A program made the translations under genes and the position numbers. 18,765 nt of DNA from an uncultured Collinsella sp. (lineage in GTDB: Bacteria; Actinomycetota; Coriobacteriia; Coriobacteriales; Coriobacteriaceae): assembly GCA_934650095.1 (NCBI GenBank), contig CAKUFT010000030.1, forward strand, positions 1 through 18,765, given 5' to 3'. Positions within the stretch are counted from its first letter, which is position 1; each line of letters starts with the position of its first letter. Positions 1 through 7,485 of this stretch are shown piece by piece. The notes under the pieces were generated by a model. It saw only the letters and a list, made by a program, of their open reading frames with translations, had not been told where the DNA came from and made no database searches.

Positions 1-225
1 AACACCGCACACCGCGAGGGAACGTTTGGCTACTACATGAGCGAGCCCATCGTCAAAAACGATGCGAAGGGCGTGGCGCCGCTGGTGCTGGCCTATATCG
101 AGACCATGCACCACGACAAGCTGGCCGGCAAGCGCGATCCGTTGGCCCCTTCGGGCGTGTGCTCCATTGAGGACCCGTTTGGCGGATACACCCCGGGCAT
201 CAACGCTTGCAAGGGATGTGAATAG
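1..225 (+). CDS. C-terminal end of an unidentified protein (5' truncated by window edge)
   Basis: The frame is open from base 1 and stops with TAG at 223-225, giving 74 visible residues that begin NTAHREGTFGYY and end INACKGCE. An internal ATG at 37 exists, but no Shine-Dalgarno precedes it and the frame continues upstream, so this is read as the tail of a longer gene. I do not recognise the family. The tail is soluble-looking, with no membrane segment, and has three cysteines in its last 35 residues (SGVCS and the terminal ACKGCE). The next gene starts 1 or 2 nt after the stop, or overlaps it if the earlier GTG is used, so the two are probably translationally coupled and work together. A Gfo/Idh/MocA-type sugar oxidoreductase would fit such a partner, but that is only a guess from context. 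Confidence 0.6.
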   Translation, partial: NTAHREGTFGYYMSEPIVKNDAKGVAPLVLAYIETMHHDKLAGKRDPLAPSGVCSIEDPFGGYTPGINACKGCE

Positions 226-226
226 C

Positions 227-1132
227 GTGGGGGCTATTACTCCGGGCGTGCGCCTGCACGACCTTCCGCAGGGAACGGTCGAGGAGCGCATTCGCATGGC
301 GGGCGAGCTGGGCTTTTCGTGCATCCAGCTGCCGAGCAAGGTACTCTATAAGTCGATGGGCATCAACCGTTTGGGCCTGACGCGCGAGCTTGCCGACCAC
401 CTGCGTGCGGTACTCGACGAGGCGGGCGTCTCGGTCGCCGTGTTCGGCTGCTATAAAAACCTGGCGACGCCCGATCGCCAACAGCTCATGGATAACTATG
501 CCGAGTACGAGGCATGCCTGAACTTTGCCAAGATGCTCGGCGGCTGCCCGGTGGGTACCGAGACCGGTCGTCCCAACGTGCAGAACGCTGTGGCGGACGA
601 TCGCATGACCGACGAGGCACTCGACGCATTTGTGGAGGGTCTCAAGTATGTCTGTGGTCGTGCCGAGGCAATGGGCGGTCAGATTTTGATTGAGCCCGGC
701 TGGAACGAGACGGTCAACACGCCCCAGCGTTGCCGCGAGGTGCTCGAGCGCGTGCCGAGCTCGGCGCTCGGTGTGATTTACGACCCGGTGTCGCTGCTGC
801 ATCCGAGCGTTGTCGACGAGGCGCAGGAGATTACCTCGCGCATGCTCTATCTGTGCGGCAGCAAGGTCCGCGTGCTGCATGCCAAGGACTACGAGGTCGT
901 GAACAACGAGGATGAGGCCGGCTGGTGCGACGGCACGGGTTCGCGTCTGGTGTGCCATGGCGTGGGCGAGACGGGTCGTTACGACTTTGAGCCCGTCGTT
1001 GCCTGGGCCGCTGCCGCCTGTCCGGGCATTCCGTGTGTGGTCGAGAACAGCGTGCCAGCGACGGCGGCCGGCTGCCTGACGACGCTCGAGCGTATGTCTG
1101 CCCGCTGCGAAGGCGCGCATCGGGAGATGTAG
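227..1132 (+). CDS. Sugar phosphate isomerase/epimerase-like TIM-barrel protein (AP-endonuclease-2 / COG1082 type)
   Basis: The product is about 301 aa and resembles the xylose-isomerase-like TIM-barrel family, which isomerises or epimerises sugars or keto-sugars using a divalent metal. Family-typical strands are visible in order: the LGFSCIQLPS strand near the N-terminus, GCPVGTETGRPN, QILIEPGWNETVN, LGVIYDPVSLL, VRVLHAKDYEV, GVGETGRYDFEP and a final CVVENS. The acidic and His residues in these (E of TETG and IEPGW, D of YDPV, H of LHAKD, E of VVENS) are the likely metal and substrate ligands. Two GTG starts are possible. The one at 227 has an AAGGGA motif about 10 nt upstream; the one at 218 would overlap the preceding stop. 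Substrate cannot be read from sequence. It lies directly after the truncated gene and about 100 bp before a GltD-like oxidoreductase, all on the plus strand. Confidence 0.8.
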   Translation: MGAITPGVRLHDLPQGTVEERIRMAGELGFSCIQLPSKVLYKSMGINRLGLTRELADHLRAVLDEAGVSVAVFGCYKNLATPDRQQLMDNYAEYEACLNFAKMLGGCPVGTETGRPNVQNAVADDRMTDEALDAFVEGLKYVCGRAEAMGGQILIEPGWNETVNTPQRCREVLERVPSSALGVIYDPVSLLHPSVVDEAQEITSRMLYLCGSKVRVLHAKDYEVVNNEDEAGWCDGTGSRLVCHGVGETGRYDFEPVVAWAAAACPGIPCVVENSVPATAAGCLTTLERMSARCEGAHREM

Positions 1133-1174
1133 CGTGGCGGCCGGCCGCTATGGACGGCTGGGCTAGCCGGTACT

Positions 1175-1195
1175 GGGCAGCATCTGGAACTGCCC
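1175..1195 (+). other. Small hairpin between the TIM-barrel gene and the GltD-like gene
   Basis: GGGCAG (1175-1180) pairs exactly with CTGCCC (1190-1195) across a 9-nt loop. A 12-bp palindrome, GCGGCCGGCCGC, sits at 1137-1148. No good T-run follows, so this is at best a weak terminator or pause site and the genes may still be cotranscribed. Confidence 0.3.
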
Positions 1196-1229
1196 GTTAT
1201 TGTGTTGATGCGAATCAGAGGGGAATCGC

Positions 1230-2447
1230 GTGGCTATCCATATCGTCGAGGAAGCAAATCGTTGCCTGGGCTGCAAAAAGGCGTTCTGCCAGATCAAAGG
1301 CTGCCCGGTGCAGACGCCTATTCCGCAGGTCATCGATCTGTTTAAGCAACGTCGTCTGGAGGAAGCGGGCGAGCTGCTGTTCCAGAACAACCCCATGAGC
1401 GCGGTCTGCTCCATGGTGTGCAACCATTCGGGCCAGTGCGAGGGCTCGTGCGTTCAGGGTCGCAAGGGCACACCGGTGCATTTTTCGAGCATCGAGAACT
1501 ATATCTCCACGGCGTACCTCGATCGCAAGGAGTGGACGCCTGCGCCGTCGTGCGGCAAGCAGGTCGCTGTGGTCGGCTCGGGTCCTGCCGGTATTACCGT
1601 GGCGATTAAGATGGCCCAGCTGGGCTGCGCCGTTACCGTGTTTGAGCAGCGTCCCGAGATCGGCGGTGTGCTGGAGTACGGCATCCCCGAGTTCCGTCTG
1701 CCGCGCTCGCTGGTGCAAAAGTACCGCCACGTGATGTGCTCACTCGGCGTGCGCGTGCGTCCCTCGACCACCATCGGCGGCGCGCTGCATATCGACGATC
1801 TGCTGCGCGACGGTTATGACGCGGTCTTTGTGGGCACCGGCACTTGGCGCGCCCGCAAGCTGGGCATTCCCGGCGAGTCGCGCGGTAACGTGCTGTTTGG
1901 TATCGACTATCTGGTCGACCCCACAAGTGTGGCGATCGGGCAGAACGTGGCGGTTATCGGCGCCGGTAACGTCGCTATGGATGTTGCCCGTACCGCGCTG
2001 CGCTCGGGTGCCCGCAAGGTCACCGTGTATGCCCGCTCGCGCCACATCTCGGCAATTGACGACGAGGTCGAGCTGACCGAGCTCGACGGTGCCGAGATTG
2101 TGTGCGGCAAGGCCATCTGCGCTATCGACGATAACGGCCCCGTGTTCGAGACGGCTATCTTCGACGAGGACAACAACGTGGTGGGCTACGAGGAAGAGCT
2201 CGACCATGCCGCGGCCGATACCATCGTCATTGCGGCCTCGCAGGTGCCCAAGGACAAGCTCGTGCTTACGACGGGCGGCCTGGAGACCGACCATCGCGGT
2301 CTGCTTTCGGTCGATGAGCACGGCATGACCACCGTGTCCGGTGTCTTTGCCGCCGGCGACGTGGTCAATGGCCCGTTGACGGTCGTCCATGCCGTGGCCG
2401 GCGCCAAGCTCGCCGTCGAAGGCATGACATCCTACCTGGGCCTCTAA
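1230..2447 (+). CDS. NAD(P)-dependent FAD oxidoreductase, GltD/PreT-like small-subunit type
   Basis: This 405-aa protein has the layout of the glutamate synthase small subunit and dihydropyrimidine dehydrogenase PreT group. An N-terminal Fer4_20-type domain carries RCLGCKKAFC...GCP (C12, C15, C20, C25) and a second group AVCSMVC...GQCEGSC, likely holding two Fe-S clusters. The FAD site is VVGSGPAG near residue 115, the NAD(P)H site is VIGAGNVAMD near residue 243, and the closing FAD motif is GVFAAGDVVNGPLTVV. GTG at 1230 is preceded by AGAGGGG. Such proteins pass electrons between NAD(P)H and a partner reductase or synthase. No large GltB subunit is nearby, so the partner is more likely the flavoenzyme encoded next or something elsewhere. 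The true electron acceptor is unknown. The 3' end is closed by a hairpin with a T-run. Confidence 0.85.
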   Translation: MAIHIVEEANRCLGCKKAFCQIKGCPVQTPIPQVIDLFKQRRLEEAGELLFQNNPMSAVCSMVCNHSGQCEGSCVQGRKGTPVHFSSIENYISTAYLDRKEWTPAPSCGKQVAVVGSGPAGITVAIKMAQLGCAVTVFEQRPEIGGVLEYGIPEFRLPRSLVQKYRHVMCSLGVRVRPSTTIGGALHIDDLLRDGYDAVFVGTGTWRARKLGIPGESRGNVLFGIDYLVDPTSVAIGQNVAVIGAGNVAMDVARTALRSGARKVTVYARSRHISAIDDEVELTELDGAEIVCGKAICAIDDNGPVFETAIFDEDNNVVGYEEELDHAAADTIVIAASQVPKDKLVLTTGGLETDHRGLLSVDEHGMTTVSGVFAAGDVVNGPLTVVHAVAGAKLAVEGMTSYLGL

Positions 2448-2464
2448 CCCATCCCACCCTTATC

Positions 2465-2536
2465 AGTTGCGGTGAAATAGTTCCTAGTTGGGCCGCCAAA
2501 GGCCTTAATCAGGAACTATTCCACCGCAACTTTTTT
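2465..2536 (+). terminator. Hairpin repeat copy A (TTGCGGTGAAATAG family) acting as a terminator
   Basis: The left arm at 2465-2485 and the right arm at 2511-2531 pair over 21 bp with one mismatch. The loop is 25 nt and contains two GGCC blocks that can pair. Six Ts at 2531-2536 follow on the plus strand. It begins 17 nt after the stop of the GltD-like gene, so it is a good intrinsic terminator here. The same arm sequence recurs at 14051, 14405 and 15190, so it is also a member of a repeat family. Confidence 0.75.
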
Positions 2537-2649
2537 ATGGGGGTCGGATTGAAAGTGGGGGAGTGCGAACGGCTACGGAGGCGGCTGGTGCTGATACGAT
2601 AGGGGAATCAGCAAGTGCCGCCATGCGGCTCAAACGAAAGGAAGCCTGT

Positions 2650-4599
2650 ATGGAGTCCTCCGCCTATCCGATGCTCTTTAGCCCCATCAAGGTTGGTACG
2701 ACCGAGGTCAAGAACCGCGTCTTTATGCCGCCGGTATCCACCAACCTGGCCGATCACGGCTATGTGACCGACGACCTGGTCGATCACTACCGCGCTCGTG
2801 CCAAGGGCGGCGTGGGCCTCATCATTACTGAGGTCGTGACCGTCGAGCCCACCTATACCTACCTGCCGGGCGATATGTGCTGCTATGACGACACGTTCAT
2901 TTCCGGTTGGGAAAAGCTCGCCGCCGCCGTGCACGAGTACGGCTGCAAGATCATGCCGCAGCTCTTCCACCCCGCCTACATGGCCTTTAACATCCCGGGC
3001 ACGCCGCGCCTGATCGCCCCTTCCTTCGTGGGCCCGTCCTACGCCCGCGAGGCACCGCGCCCCATTACGGTTGACGAGATTCACGAGCTCACGCACCAGT
3101 TTGGCGACGCCGCTGTGCGTATGCAGAAGGCCGGCGTCGATGGCGTCGAGGTTCATGCGGCGCACGCCCACGGTATGCTCGGTGGCTTCTTGACCCCGCT
3201 CTATAACAAGCGTACCGACGAATACGGCGGTTCGCTCGATGCCCGTATGCGCTTCTTGCTCGAGGTCATCGCCGAGATTCGCGAGCGCTGCGGTAAGGAC
3301 TTCATCATCGACGTCCGTATTTCGGGCGACGAGTACACCGATGGCGGCCTGACCCTCAACGATATGATCTATGTCTCGCGTCGCCTGGAGAAGGCAGGCG
3401 TCGATATGATCCACGTGTCGGGCGGCACCACCATCAAGCGCGGCTCCGCGATTCCCGCCGCCGGCACGCAGCAGGCTTCGCACGCCGCCTGCTCGCGCGA
3501 GATCAAAAAGCACGTCAACATTCCCGTCGCCACGGTCGGCCGCATTAACGAGGCATGGATTGCCGAGGAACTGATCGAGGACGGTGCCGCCGACATTTGC
3601 ATGATGGGCCGCGCCAACCTGTGCGATGCCGAGTTCTGCAACAAGGCGGCTGCCGGCAACGCCGACGAGATTCGTCCCTGCATCGGCTGCCTGCGCTGCC
3701 TAAACGGCATTATGTTCGGCAAGCGCATCTCCTGCACCGTTAACCCCGATGTCGAGCGCGACGAGGCTGGCTACGAGCCTGCCGCCGAGGCCAAGAACGT
3801 GCTCGTTGTGGGCGCCGGTCCCGCTGGCATGGAGGCGGCGTTCATTGCCGCCAAGCGCGGACATAACGTGGTGCTCGTGGACAAGCAGGATGAGCCGGGC
3901 GGCGAGATGCGCATCGCGGCTGTTCCGCCGGCAAAGCAGGAGCTCACCCGCGTGATCAAGTATCAGTATCGCCGTCTGGCCGAGGCGGGCGTGAAGTGCG
4001 TCTTTGGTACCGAGCTTTCTGCCGAGGATATCCAGCGCGACTACGCCGGCTACGAGGTTGTCCTGGCCTATGGCGCCGAACCCATCGCTCCGGCCTTTAT
4101 GCAGAACTTTAAGCAGGTCATGACGGCTGACGACCTGCTGGGCGGCAACGCCTTCCCGGGCAAGAAGATCGTCATCGTGGGCGGCGGCACCGTCGGCTGC
4201 GAGACGGCTGACTATCTGGCTCCGCTGGTCAACGACCTGTCGCCGGCCAACCGCGACGTCACCGTCATCGAGATGACCAAGACGCTCGCCGCCAACGAGG
4301 GCGGCGCCGGCCGCGCGGTCCTCATCACGCGTATGCTCTCCAAGGGCGTCCACGTGCTGACCGAGGCCAAGGTGACCGAAATCACCGAGGACACTATCAG
4401 CTACGAGAAGGACGGCGAGGTCCATACCATCACCGGTGCGGATACGCTGGTGCTCGCCATGGGCTACCGCCCCAACACCAAGCTGGCCGACGACCTGGCT
4501 GCTGCCGGCGTTACCGCCCACGTGCTGGGCGACGCCAACAAGTGCGGCAACATCCGCGACGCCATCGGCGACGGCTACAAAGTGGCCTGCGCCCTCTAG
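2650..4599 (+). CDS. NADH:flavin oxidoreductase, OYE / 2,4-dienoyl-CoA reductase type (FMN, 4Fe-4S, FAD)
   Basis: The 649-aa product has the three-part plan of FadH-like enzymes. An N-terminal FMN-binding TIM barrel spans roughly residues 1-335 (PMLFSPIKVG, RVFMPP, VEVHAAHAHGMLGGFLTPLYNKRTDEYGG at about 166-194). A 4Fe-4S site follows at C344, C347, C350 and C362, with C-x2-C-x2-C-x11-C spacing; the first interval group is one residue shorter than the classic C-x2-C-x3-C. The C-terminal FAD/NAD(P) domain contains VVGAGPAGMEAAF and IVGGGTVGCETA. The ATG at 2650 follows AAAGGAAG, so it is preferred to in-frame upstream codons. Members reduce activated C=C bonds of enoyl-CoAs, enoates, steroids or flavonoids; the substrate here cannot be assigned. 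It is separated from the GltD-like gene by a terminator, so it has its own promoter in 2540-2640. Confidence 0.85.
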   Translation: MESSAYPMLFSPIKVGTTEVKNRVFMPPVSTNLADHGYVTDDLVDHYRARAKGGVGLIITEVVTVEPTYTYLPGDMCCYDDTFISGWEKLAAAVHEYGCKIMPQLFHPAYMAFNIPGTPRLIAPSFVGPSYAREAPRPITVDEIHELTHQFGDAAVRMQKAGVDGVEVHAAHAHGMLGGFLTPLYNKRTDEYGGSLDARMRFLLEVIAEIRERCGKDFIIDVRISGDEYTDGGLTLNDMIYVSRRLEKAGVDMIHVSGGTTIKRGSAIPAAGTQQASHAACSREIKKHVNIPVATVGRINEAWIAEELIEDGAADICMMGRANLCDAEFCNKAAAGNADEIRPCIGCLRCLNGIMFGKRISCTVNPDVERDEAGYEPAAEAKNVLVVGAGPAGMEAAFIAAKRGHNVVLVDKQDEPGGEMRIAAVPPAKQELTRVIKYQYRRLAEAGVKCVFGTELSAEDIQRDYAGYEVVLAYGAEPIAPAFMQNFKQVMTADDLLGGNAFPGKKIVIVGGGTVGCETADYLAPLVNDLSPANRDVTVIEMTKTLAANEGGAGRAVLITRMLSKGVHVLTEAKVTEITEDTISYEKDGEVHTITGADTLVLAMGYRPNTKLADDLAAAGVTAHVLGDANKCGNIRDAIGDGYKVACAL

Positions 4600-4609
4600 C
4601 CAACCCCTT

Positions 4610-4672
4610 GGTGCACGGGGGACAGGTTATTTTGCACCAACTTGATGCATGTAAACCTGACCCCATTGCACC
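4610..4672. repeat. Palindromic intergenic repeat, REP-like, with CAGGTT arms
   Basis: The arms at 4610-4628 and 4654-4672 are inverted repeats matching at 16 of 19 positions (GGTGCA, GGGG and CAGGTT blocks are shared), with a 25-nt spacer. The pentamer GCACC recurs inside. It lies between convergent genes. GGGGACAGGTT-type palindromes are common as REP-like elements in many bacteria; this identification is by resemblance only. Confidence 0.5.
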
Positions 4673-4684
4673 ATTTGATAGCAA

Positions 4685-4723
4685 CAAGCGGCGGTCGTCC
4701 CGTGTTGGGGCAGCCGCCGCTTG
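4685..4723 (-). terminator. Hairpin downstream of the DhuI-like gene
   Basis: CAAGCGGCGG (4685-4694) pairs exactly with CCGCCGCTTG (4714-4723) across 19 nt. It lies just past the stop of the minus-strand isomerase gene and in front of the convergent flavoenzyme gene. The following T content on the minus strand is low, so termination would be weak or factor-assisted. Confidence 0.5.
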
Positions 4724-4746
4724 CGTTTAGCTGCGATGGGTCGCGA

Positions 4747-5388
4747 TTAGAGGCCCAGGAGCTCCTTGACCTTGGCGATGATGGCCTCGTCGGTGGCGTT
4801 GGCGAAGAAGTACTCCTGGAAGTGCTCGCCAGCCAGGGCGCCCTTGACAAGGTCCTGGTCGATCTCGCCCAGGACGTCGACGAGCGGACGCATGGTCACA
4901 GCGCGGACGCCGTCGAGGATCTTCTTGTTGCGCTGCTCGGGCTCGACGCGCTCGGCAGGATAGCCGTTGCCCGAACCAAAGCCAAAGAGCTTCTCAAAGG
5001 TGTACTCGAGGTTGAGCTCCTGGCCCCAGCCGTTCTTGAGGGCGAAGGGCATGGCGACGGCGTTACCGTCGTTGACCTGGGCGAAGGTGTAGGCATCCAG
5101 CGGGTCGGCGACATGGCCGCAGAGCACGCCGGGGAAGGAGTTGCAGGCGAGCATGGCGCCCTCGCCGGTGCCGCAGCCGGTCACGACATAGTCGGCAGCA
5201 CCGGAGTTGAGCAGCACGGCGGCCAGGATGCCGTTCTGAACATAGGTGAGGGGAGCGGAGCCCTCCTCGGCATACATGCCATAGTTAAAGACGGTGTGAC
5301 CCATGGGCTCGACGACCTTCTTAAGGGCAGCCTCGATCATGGGGTTCTTGGAGTTCTGAGAGTTCTCATTGATCAGAGCGATCTTCAT
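4747..5388 (-). CDS. dhuI: RpiB/LacA/LacB-family isomerase, DhuI-like (4-deoxy-5-keto-uronate isomerase candidate)
   Basis: The 213-aa protein has the RpiB fold signature. The phosphate-loop/active-site segment VVTGCGTGEGAML is at residues 68-80, with C72 in the place of the RpiB catalytic cysteine, followed by CNSFPGVLCGHVADPLDAY. It is longer than true RpiB (about 150 aa), matching the extended subgroup that includes streptococcal DhuI. That enzyme converts 4-deoxy-L-threo-5-hexosulose uronate to 3-deoxy-D-glycero-2,5-hexodiulosonate. The next-door SDR is the matching partner for the following reduction, which supports this over ribose-5-phosphate isomerase. ATG 5388 is chosen because AAAGG lies 9 nt upstream and the frame beyond it falls in hairpin-forming DNA. 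It is probably cotranscribed with the SDR gene across a structured 205-nt gap. No glycosaminoglycan lyase or unsaturated glucuronyl hydrolase is in the window. Confidence 0.75.
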   Translation of the reverse strand: MKIALINENSQNSKNPMIEAALKKVVEPMGHTVFNYGMYAEEGSAPLTYVQNGILAAVLLNSGAADYVVTGCGTGEGAMLACNSFPGVLCGHVADPLDAYTFAQVNDGNAVAMPFALKNGWGQELNLEYTFEKLFGFGSGNGYPAERVEPEQRNKKILDGVRAVTMRPLVDVLGEIDQDLVKGALAGEHFQEYFFANATDEAIIAKVKELLGL

Positions 5389-5431
5389 TTGAGTTAACCT
5401 TTCAACTTTTTTTCCAGTATTTGTTTCTGTT

Positions 5432-5580
5432 CGCGGGCGGCGGCTTATCCGGCCCGCGATGAGCCATGCGGGCGGTCGGCAGTTAAGTCTGTCGCGAGTT
5501 CCGCACGCAAAGGAAAGCACTTAATGTGCTTTCCGTCTTGCGCAGGACTGTCCGAGCAGCAGACTTAACTGCAGACCGCC
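5432..5580 (-). other. Large multi-stem structure in the dhuD-dhuI gap
   Basis: Outer arms at 5471-5491 and 5560-5580 are inverted repeats matching at 20 of 21 positions. Inside, GGAAAGCAC (5512-5520) and GTGCTTTCC (5526-5534) form an apical hairpin with a 5-nt loop, flanked by further pairing of ACGCAA with TTGCGC-type sequence. A second hairpin, CGCGGGC (5432-5438) with GCCCGCG (5452-5458), lies between it and the dhuI-like gene. There is no T-run in the direction of transcription, so it is not an ordinary intrinsic terminator. It could be an RNA-processing or stability element, a regulatory leader or a repeat insertion. Confidence 0.6.
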
Positions 5581-5593
5581 TCGCCCAGTTTCC

Positions 5594-6403
5594 CTATTGC
5601 GGCTGTTTGCCGATGTATGCCAGAATGCCGCCGTCCACGTACAGAATGTGCCCGTTGACGAAGTTCGAGGCGTCGGATGCCAGGAACACGGCGGGGCCCT
5701 TCAGGTCCTCGGGTGTGCCCCAACGGGCGGCCGGGGTCTTGGCGATGATGAACTGGTCAAACGGGTGACGGCTGCCATCGGGCTGCGTCTCGCGCAGCGG
5801 CGCGGTCTGTGGCGTGGCGATATAGCCAGGCCCAATGCCGTTGCACTGGATGTTGGCCTCTCCAAACTCGGAGCAGATGTTCTTGGTGAGCATCTTCAGA
5901 CCACCCTTGGCGGCAGCGTAGCCGGCGATGGTCTCGCGGCCGAGCTCACTCATCATCGAGCAGATGTTGATGATCTTGCCGTGGCCCTTGGCGATCATGC
6001 CGGGCAGGCAGGCCTTGGACACGATAAACGGGGCGGTGAGGTCGATGTCGACGACGCGACGGAAGTCCTCGGCGCTCATCTCGAGCATGGGAGTGCGCTG
6101 GATAACGCCAGCGTTGTTAATCAGAATGTCGGGCGTGGTGCCAAAGTCGGCCTCGATCTTGGAGATGAGCTCGGCGACGATGGCCTCGTCGGTAACGTCG
6201 GCCACGTAGCCGTGAGCCTCAAAGCCCAGTTCGCGGTAGTGTTTCTCGGCCTCGGCGACCTTGTCGGCGTGACGCGCGTTAAAGGCGATTTTGGCGCCGG
6301 CCTCGCCGAGCGCCTCGGCCATGGCCATGCCGATGCCATAGGTGGCGCCGGTTACCAGAGCGACCTTGCCATCCAGGCGGAAGCTGTCCATAAGGTTAGA
6401 CAT
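5594..6403 (-). CDS. dhuD: SDR-family dehydrogenase, DhuD-like (annotated elsewhere as gluconate 5-dehydrogenase)
   Basis: This 269-aa classical short-chain dehydrogenase has the cofactor loop TGATYGIG at residues 18-25, NNAG at 96-99, catalytic S149, Y162 and K166 (YAAAK), and a closing GHILYVDGG. The long stretch from SELGRETIAGYAAAKGG through IGPGYIATPQTAPLRE is the type I associate with the streptococcal DhuD/IdnO-like enzymes. DhuD reduces 3-deoxy-D-glycero-2,5-hexodiulosonate to KDG; IdnO-like relatives interconvert gluconate and 5-ketogluconate. Pairing with the DhuI-like gene favours the first role. ATG 6403 follows GAAAGGACC. The 156-nt gap upstream, to the GntR gene on the same strand, carries a perfect 12-bp palindrome and a possible promoter, so it is likely transcribed separately from the regulator. 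Confidence 0.82.
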   Translation of the reverse strand: MSNLMDSFRLDGKVALVTGATYGIGMAMAEALGEAGAKIAFNARHADKVAEAEKHYRELGFEAHGYVADVTDEAIVAELISKIEADFGTTPDILINNAGVIQRTPMLEMSAEDFRRVVDIDLTAPFIVSKACLPGMIAKGHGKIINICSMMSELGRETIAGYAAAKGGLKMLTKNICSEFGEANIQCNGIGPGYIATPQTAPLRETQPDGSRHPFDQFIIAKTPAARWGTPEDLKGPAVFLASDASNFVNGHILYVDGGILAYIGKQPQ

Positions 6404-6459
6404 ACCGGTCCTTTCAAAAGAAACGTTTATCTATAAAAACCTGCTTCTAATACAAGGTC

Positions 6460-6519
6460 AGTATAGGAGAAGCCGCCAAATAATACTTGGAGCTTACTCA
6501 AAAATAGGTGAACGTTCAC
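6460..6519 (-). promoter_or_regulatory. Promoter region of the dhuD-dhuI unit with GTGAACGTTCAC palindrome
   Basis: On the minus strand a TATACT box (plus 6460-6465) lies about 57 nt before the dhuD-like start. A perfect 12-bp palindrome, GTGAACGTTCAC, is at 6508-6519, upstream of that box. The same palindrome, extended to 16 bp, recurs at 13417-13432 before the HIT gene. No convincing -35 box was found, so activation by a bound regulator is possible. A second small palindrome, AAACGTTT, is at 6421-6428 in the leader. Confidence 0.5.
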
Positions 6520-6559
6520 TTCTGACAGTTAAACGGTATGTGAGAATGAGGATAGGTCC

Positions 6560-7252
6560 TTAGGCGTTCTGCCCCTGCTTTCCCTCCGCGATCATGTTGC
6601 GGTTGTAGACCAGGTGCAGATACATCGCGTCGTGCGCGGCGGTGGGGTTGCGCGCGGCGATGGCGTCGGCCACGCCGCGGTGCGTGCGGATGGTCTCCTC
6701 GACGAGCTTTTTGCCCGTAACGTCGATAAAGAGGGGAACGGATGCCTTGAGCACGCCCATCAGACGGGGGACGACAAGGTTTCCGCAGCTCTCGGCAATG
6801 GCATTGTGGAATGCGGTGTCGGCGGCAGAATAGTCTTCGCCAAGGGCGGCCAGACGCTCGGACTCGTCGCAGAGCTCTTTAATGCAGGCAATTTGATCGT
6901 CGGTCGCGTGCTCGGCCGCCATGCTTGCCATCTGCGGCTCGATCATAAAGCGCACCTCGAGCAGGTCGCGCGCTAGACGCTGCTTATCGCCGATAAAGGT
7001 AAAGCCCAGCGGGTCATCGGCAACGCCGGGGTTGGATGCCACGTAGGTGCCCGACCCCTGCTTAATGCGCACGATGTTGCGCGATTGCAGCAACTTCATG
7101 GCCTCGCGAACGGTGCTCCGGCCGGCTCCTAGGCGCTCAACCAGCACGGCTTCCTTGGGCAAGCGATCGCCCTGGCCAAGGTTCTCGTCCAGGATCAGTT
7201 GAATGATTTTGTCTGCAATCTGCTCGGGCAATCCCGACTCGGCTCGTGCCAC
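6560..7252 (-). CDS. GntR-family transcriptional regulator, FadR/FCD subfamily
   Basis: The 230-aa protein has an N-terminal winged helix (about residues 9-72; GDRLPKEAVLVERLGAGRSTVREAMKLL and the wing IVRIKQGSGTYV). An FCD ligand-binding domain follows, with the usual metal ligands D145, H149, H191 and H213. FCD regulators usually bind small organic acids such as aldonates or uronates, which fits the sugar-acid genes around it. GTG at 7250-7252 is taken as the start, with GAGGTG just upstream. It is divergent from the permease gene, and the shared 233-bp gap holds repeated CATCAGA half-sites that are likely its operators. On the same strand downstream lies the dhuD-dhuI pair. Confidence 0.88.
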   Translation of the reverse strand: MARAESGLPEQIADKIIQLILDENLGQGDRLPKEAVLVERLGAGRSTVREAMKLLQSRNIVRIKQGSGTYVASNPGVADDPLGFTFIGDKQRLARDLLEVRFMIEPQMASMAAEHATDDQIACIKELCDESERLAALGEDYSAADTAFHNAIAESCGNLVVPRLMGVLKASVPLFIDVTGKKLVEETIRTHRGVADAIAARNPTAAHDAMYLHLVYNRNMIAEGKQGQNA

Positions 7253-7275
7253 ATTTCACCTCGCGTCTAAGAATT

Positions 7276-7472
7276 CATCAGAGCTATTCTAGCCTATCAA
7301 CGATGGAGCGCAGGTCGCTGCCCCCACGATCGACGAACAATATCTACCGCTCACAGCCAAAAACCGACCGTTCGCGAAAATACATCAGATGTATTTCGAA
7401 AAAGTTTCCCTTTGAAACATCAGACCTATTCGAAAACCGCTATAGTCATAGCCGAATTCAAAAGGTCTGATG
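7276..7472. promoter_or_regulatory. Divergent control region of gntR and permease: CATCAGA half-sites and palindromes
   Basis: CATCAGA occurs at 7276-7282, 7383-7389 and 7418-7424, and inverted as TCTGATG at 7466-7472. The second copy lies in a perfect 19-bp palindrome (7378-7396, AAATACATC around a central A). The last two extend to an exact 9-bp inverted repeat, CATCAGACC/GGTCTGATG, bracketing a TATAGT -10-like box at 7441-7446 before the permease. This layout suits autoregulation and looping by the GntR protein. Assignment to that protein is inference. Confidence 0.55.
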
Positions 7473-7485
7473 AATTGGAGGAAAG

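Noticed and set aside
2650..4599. Assignment as a bile-acid (BaiCD-type) or daidzein reductase
   Set aside because: The domain plan is shared by many OYE-type enzymes, and sequence reading alone cannot choose the substrate.
4747..5388. Plain ribose-5-phosphate isomerase B
   Set aside because: The protein is about 60 residues longer than typical RpiB and is paired with a DhuD-like SDR, so the uronate isomerase reading is better, though not proven.
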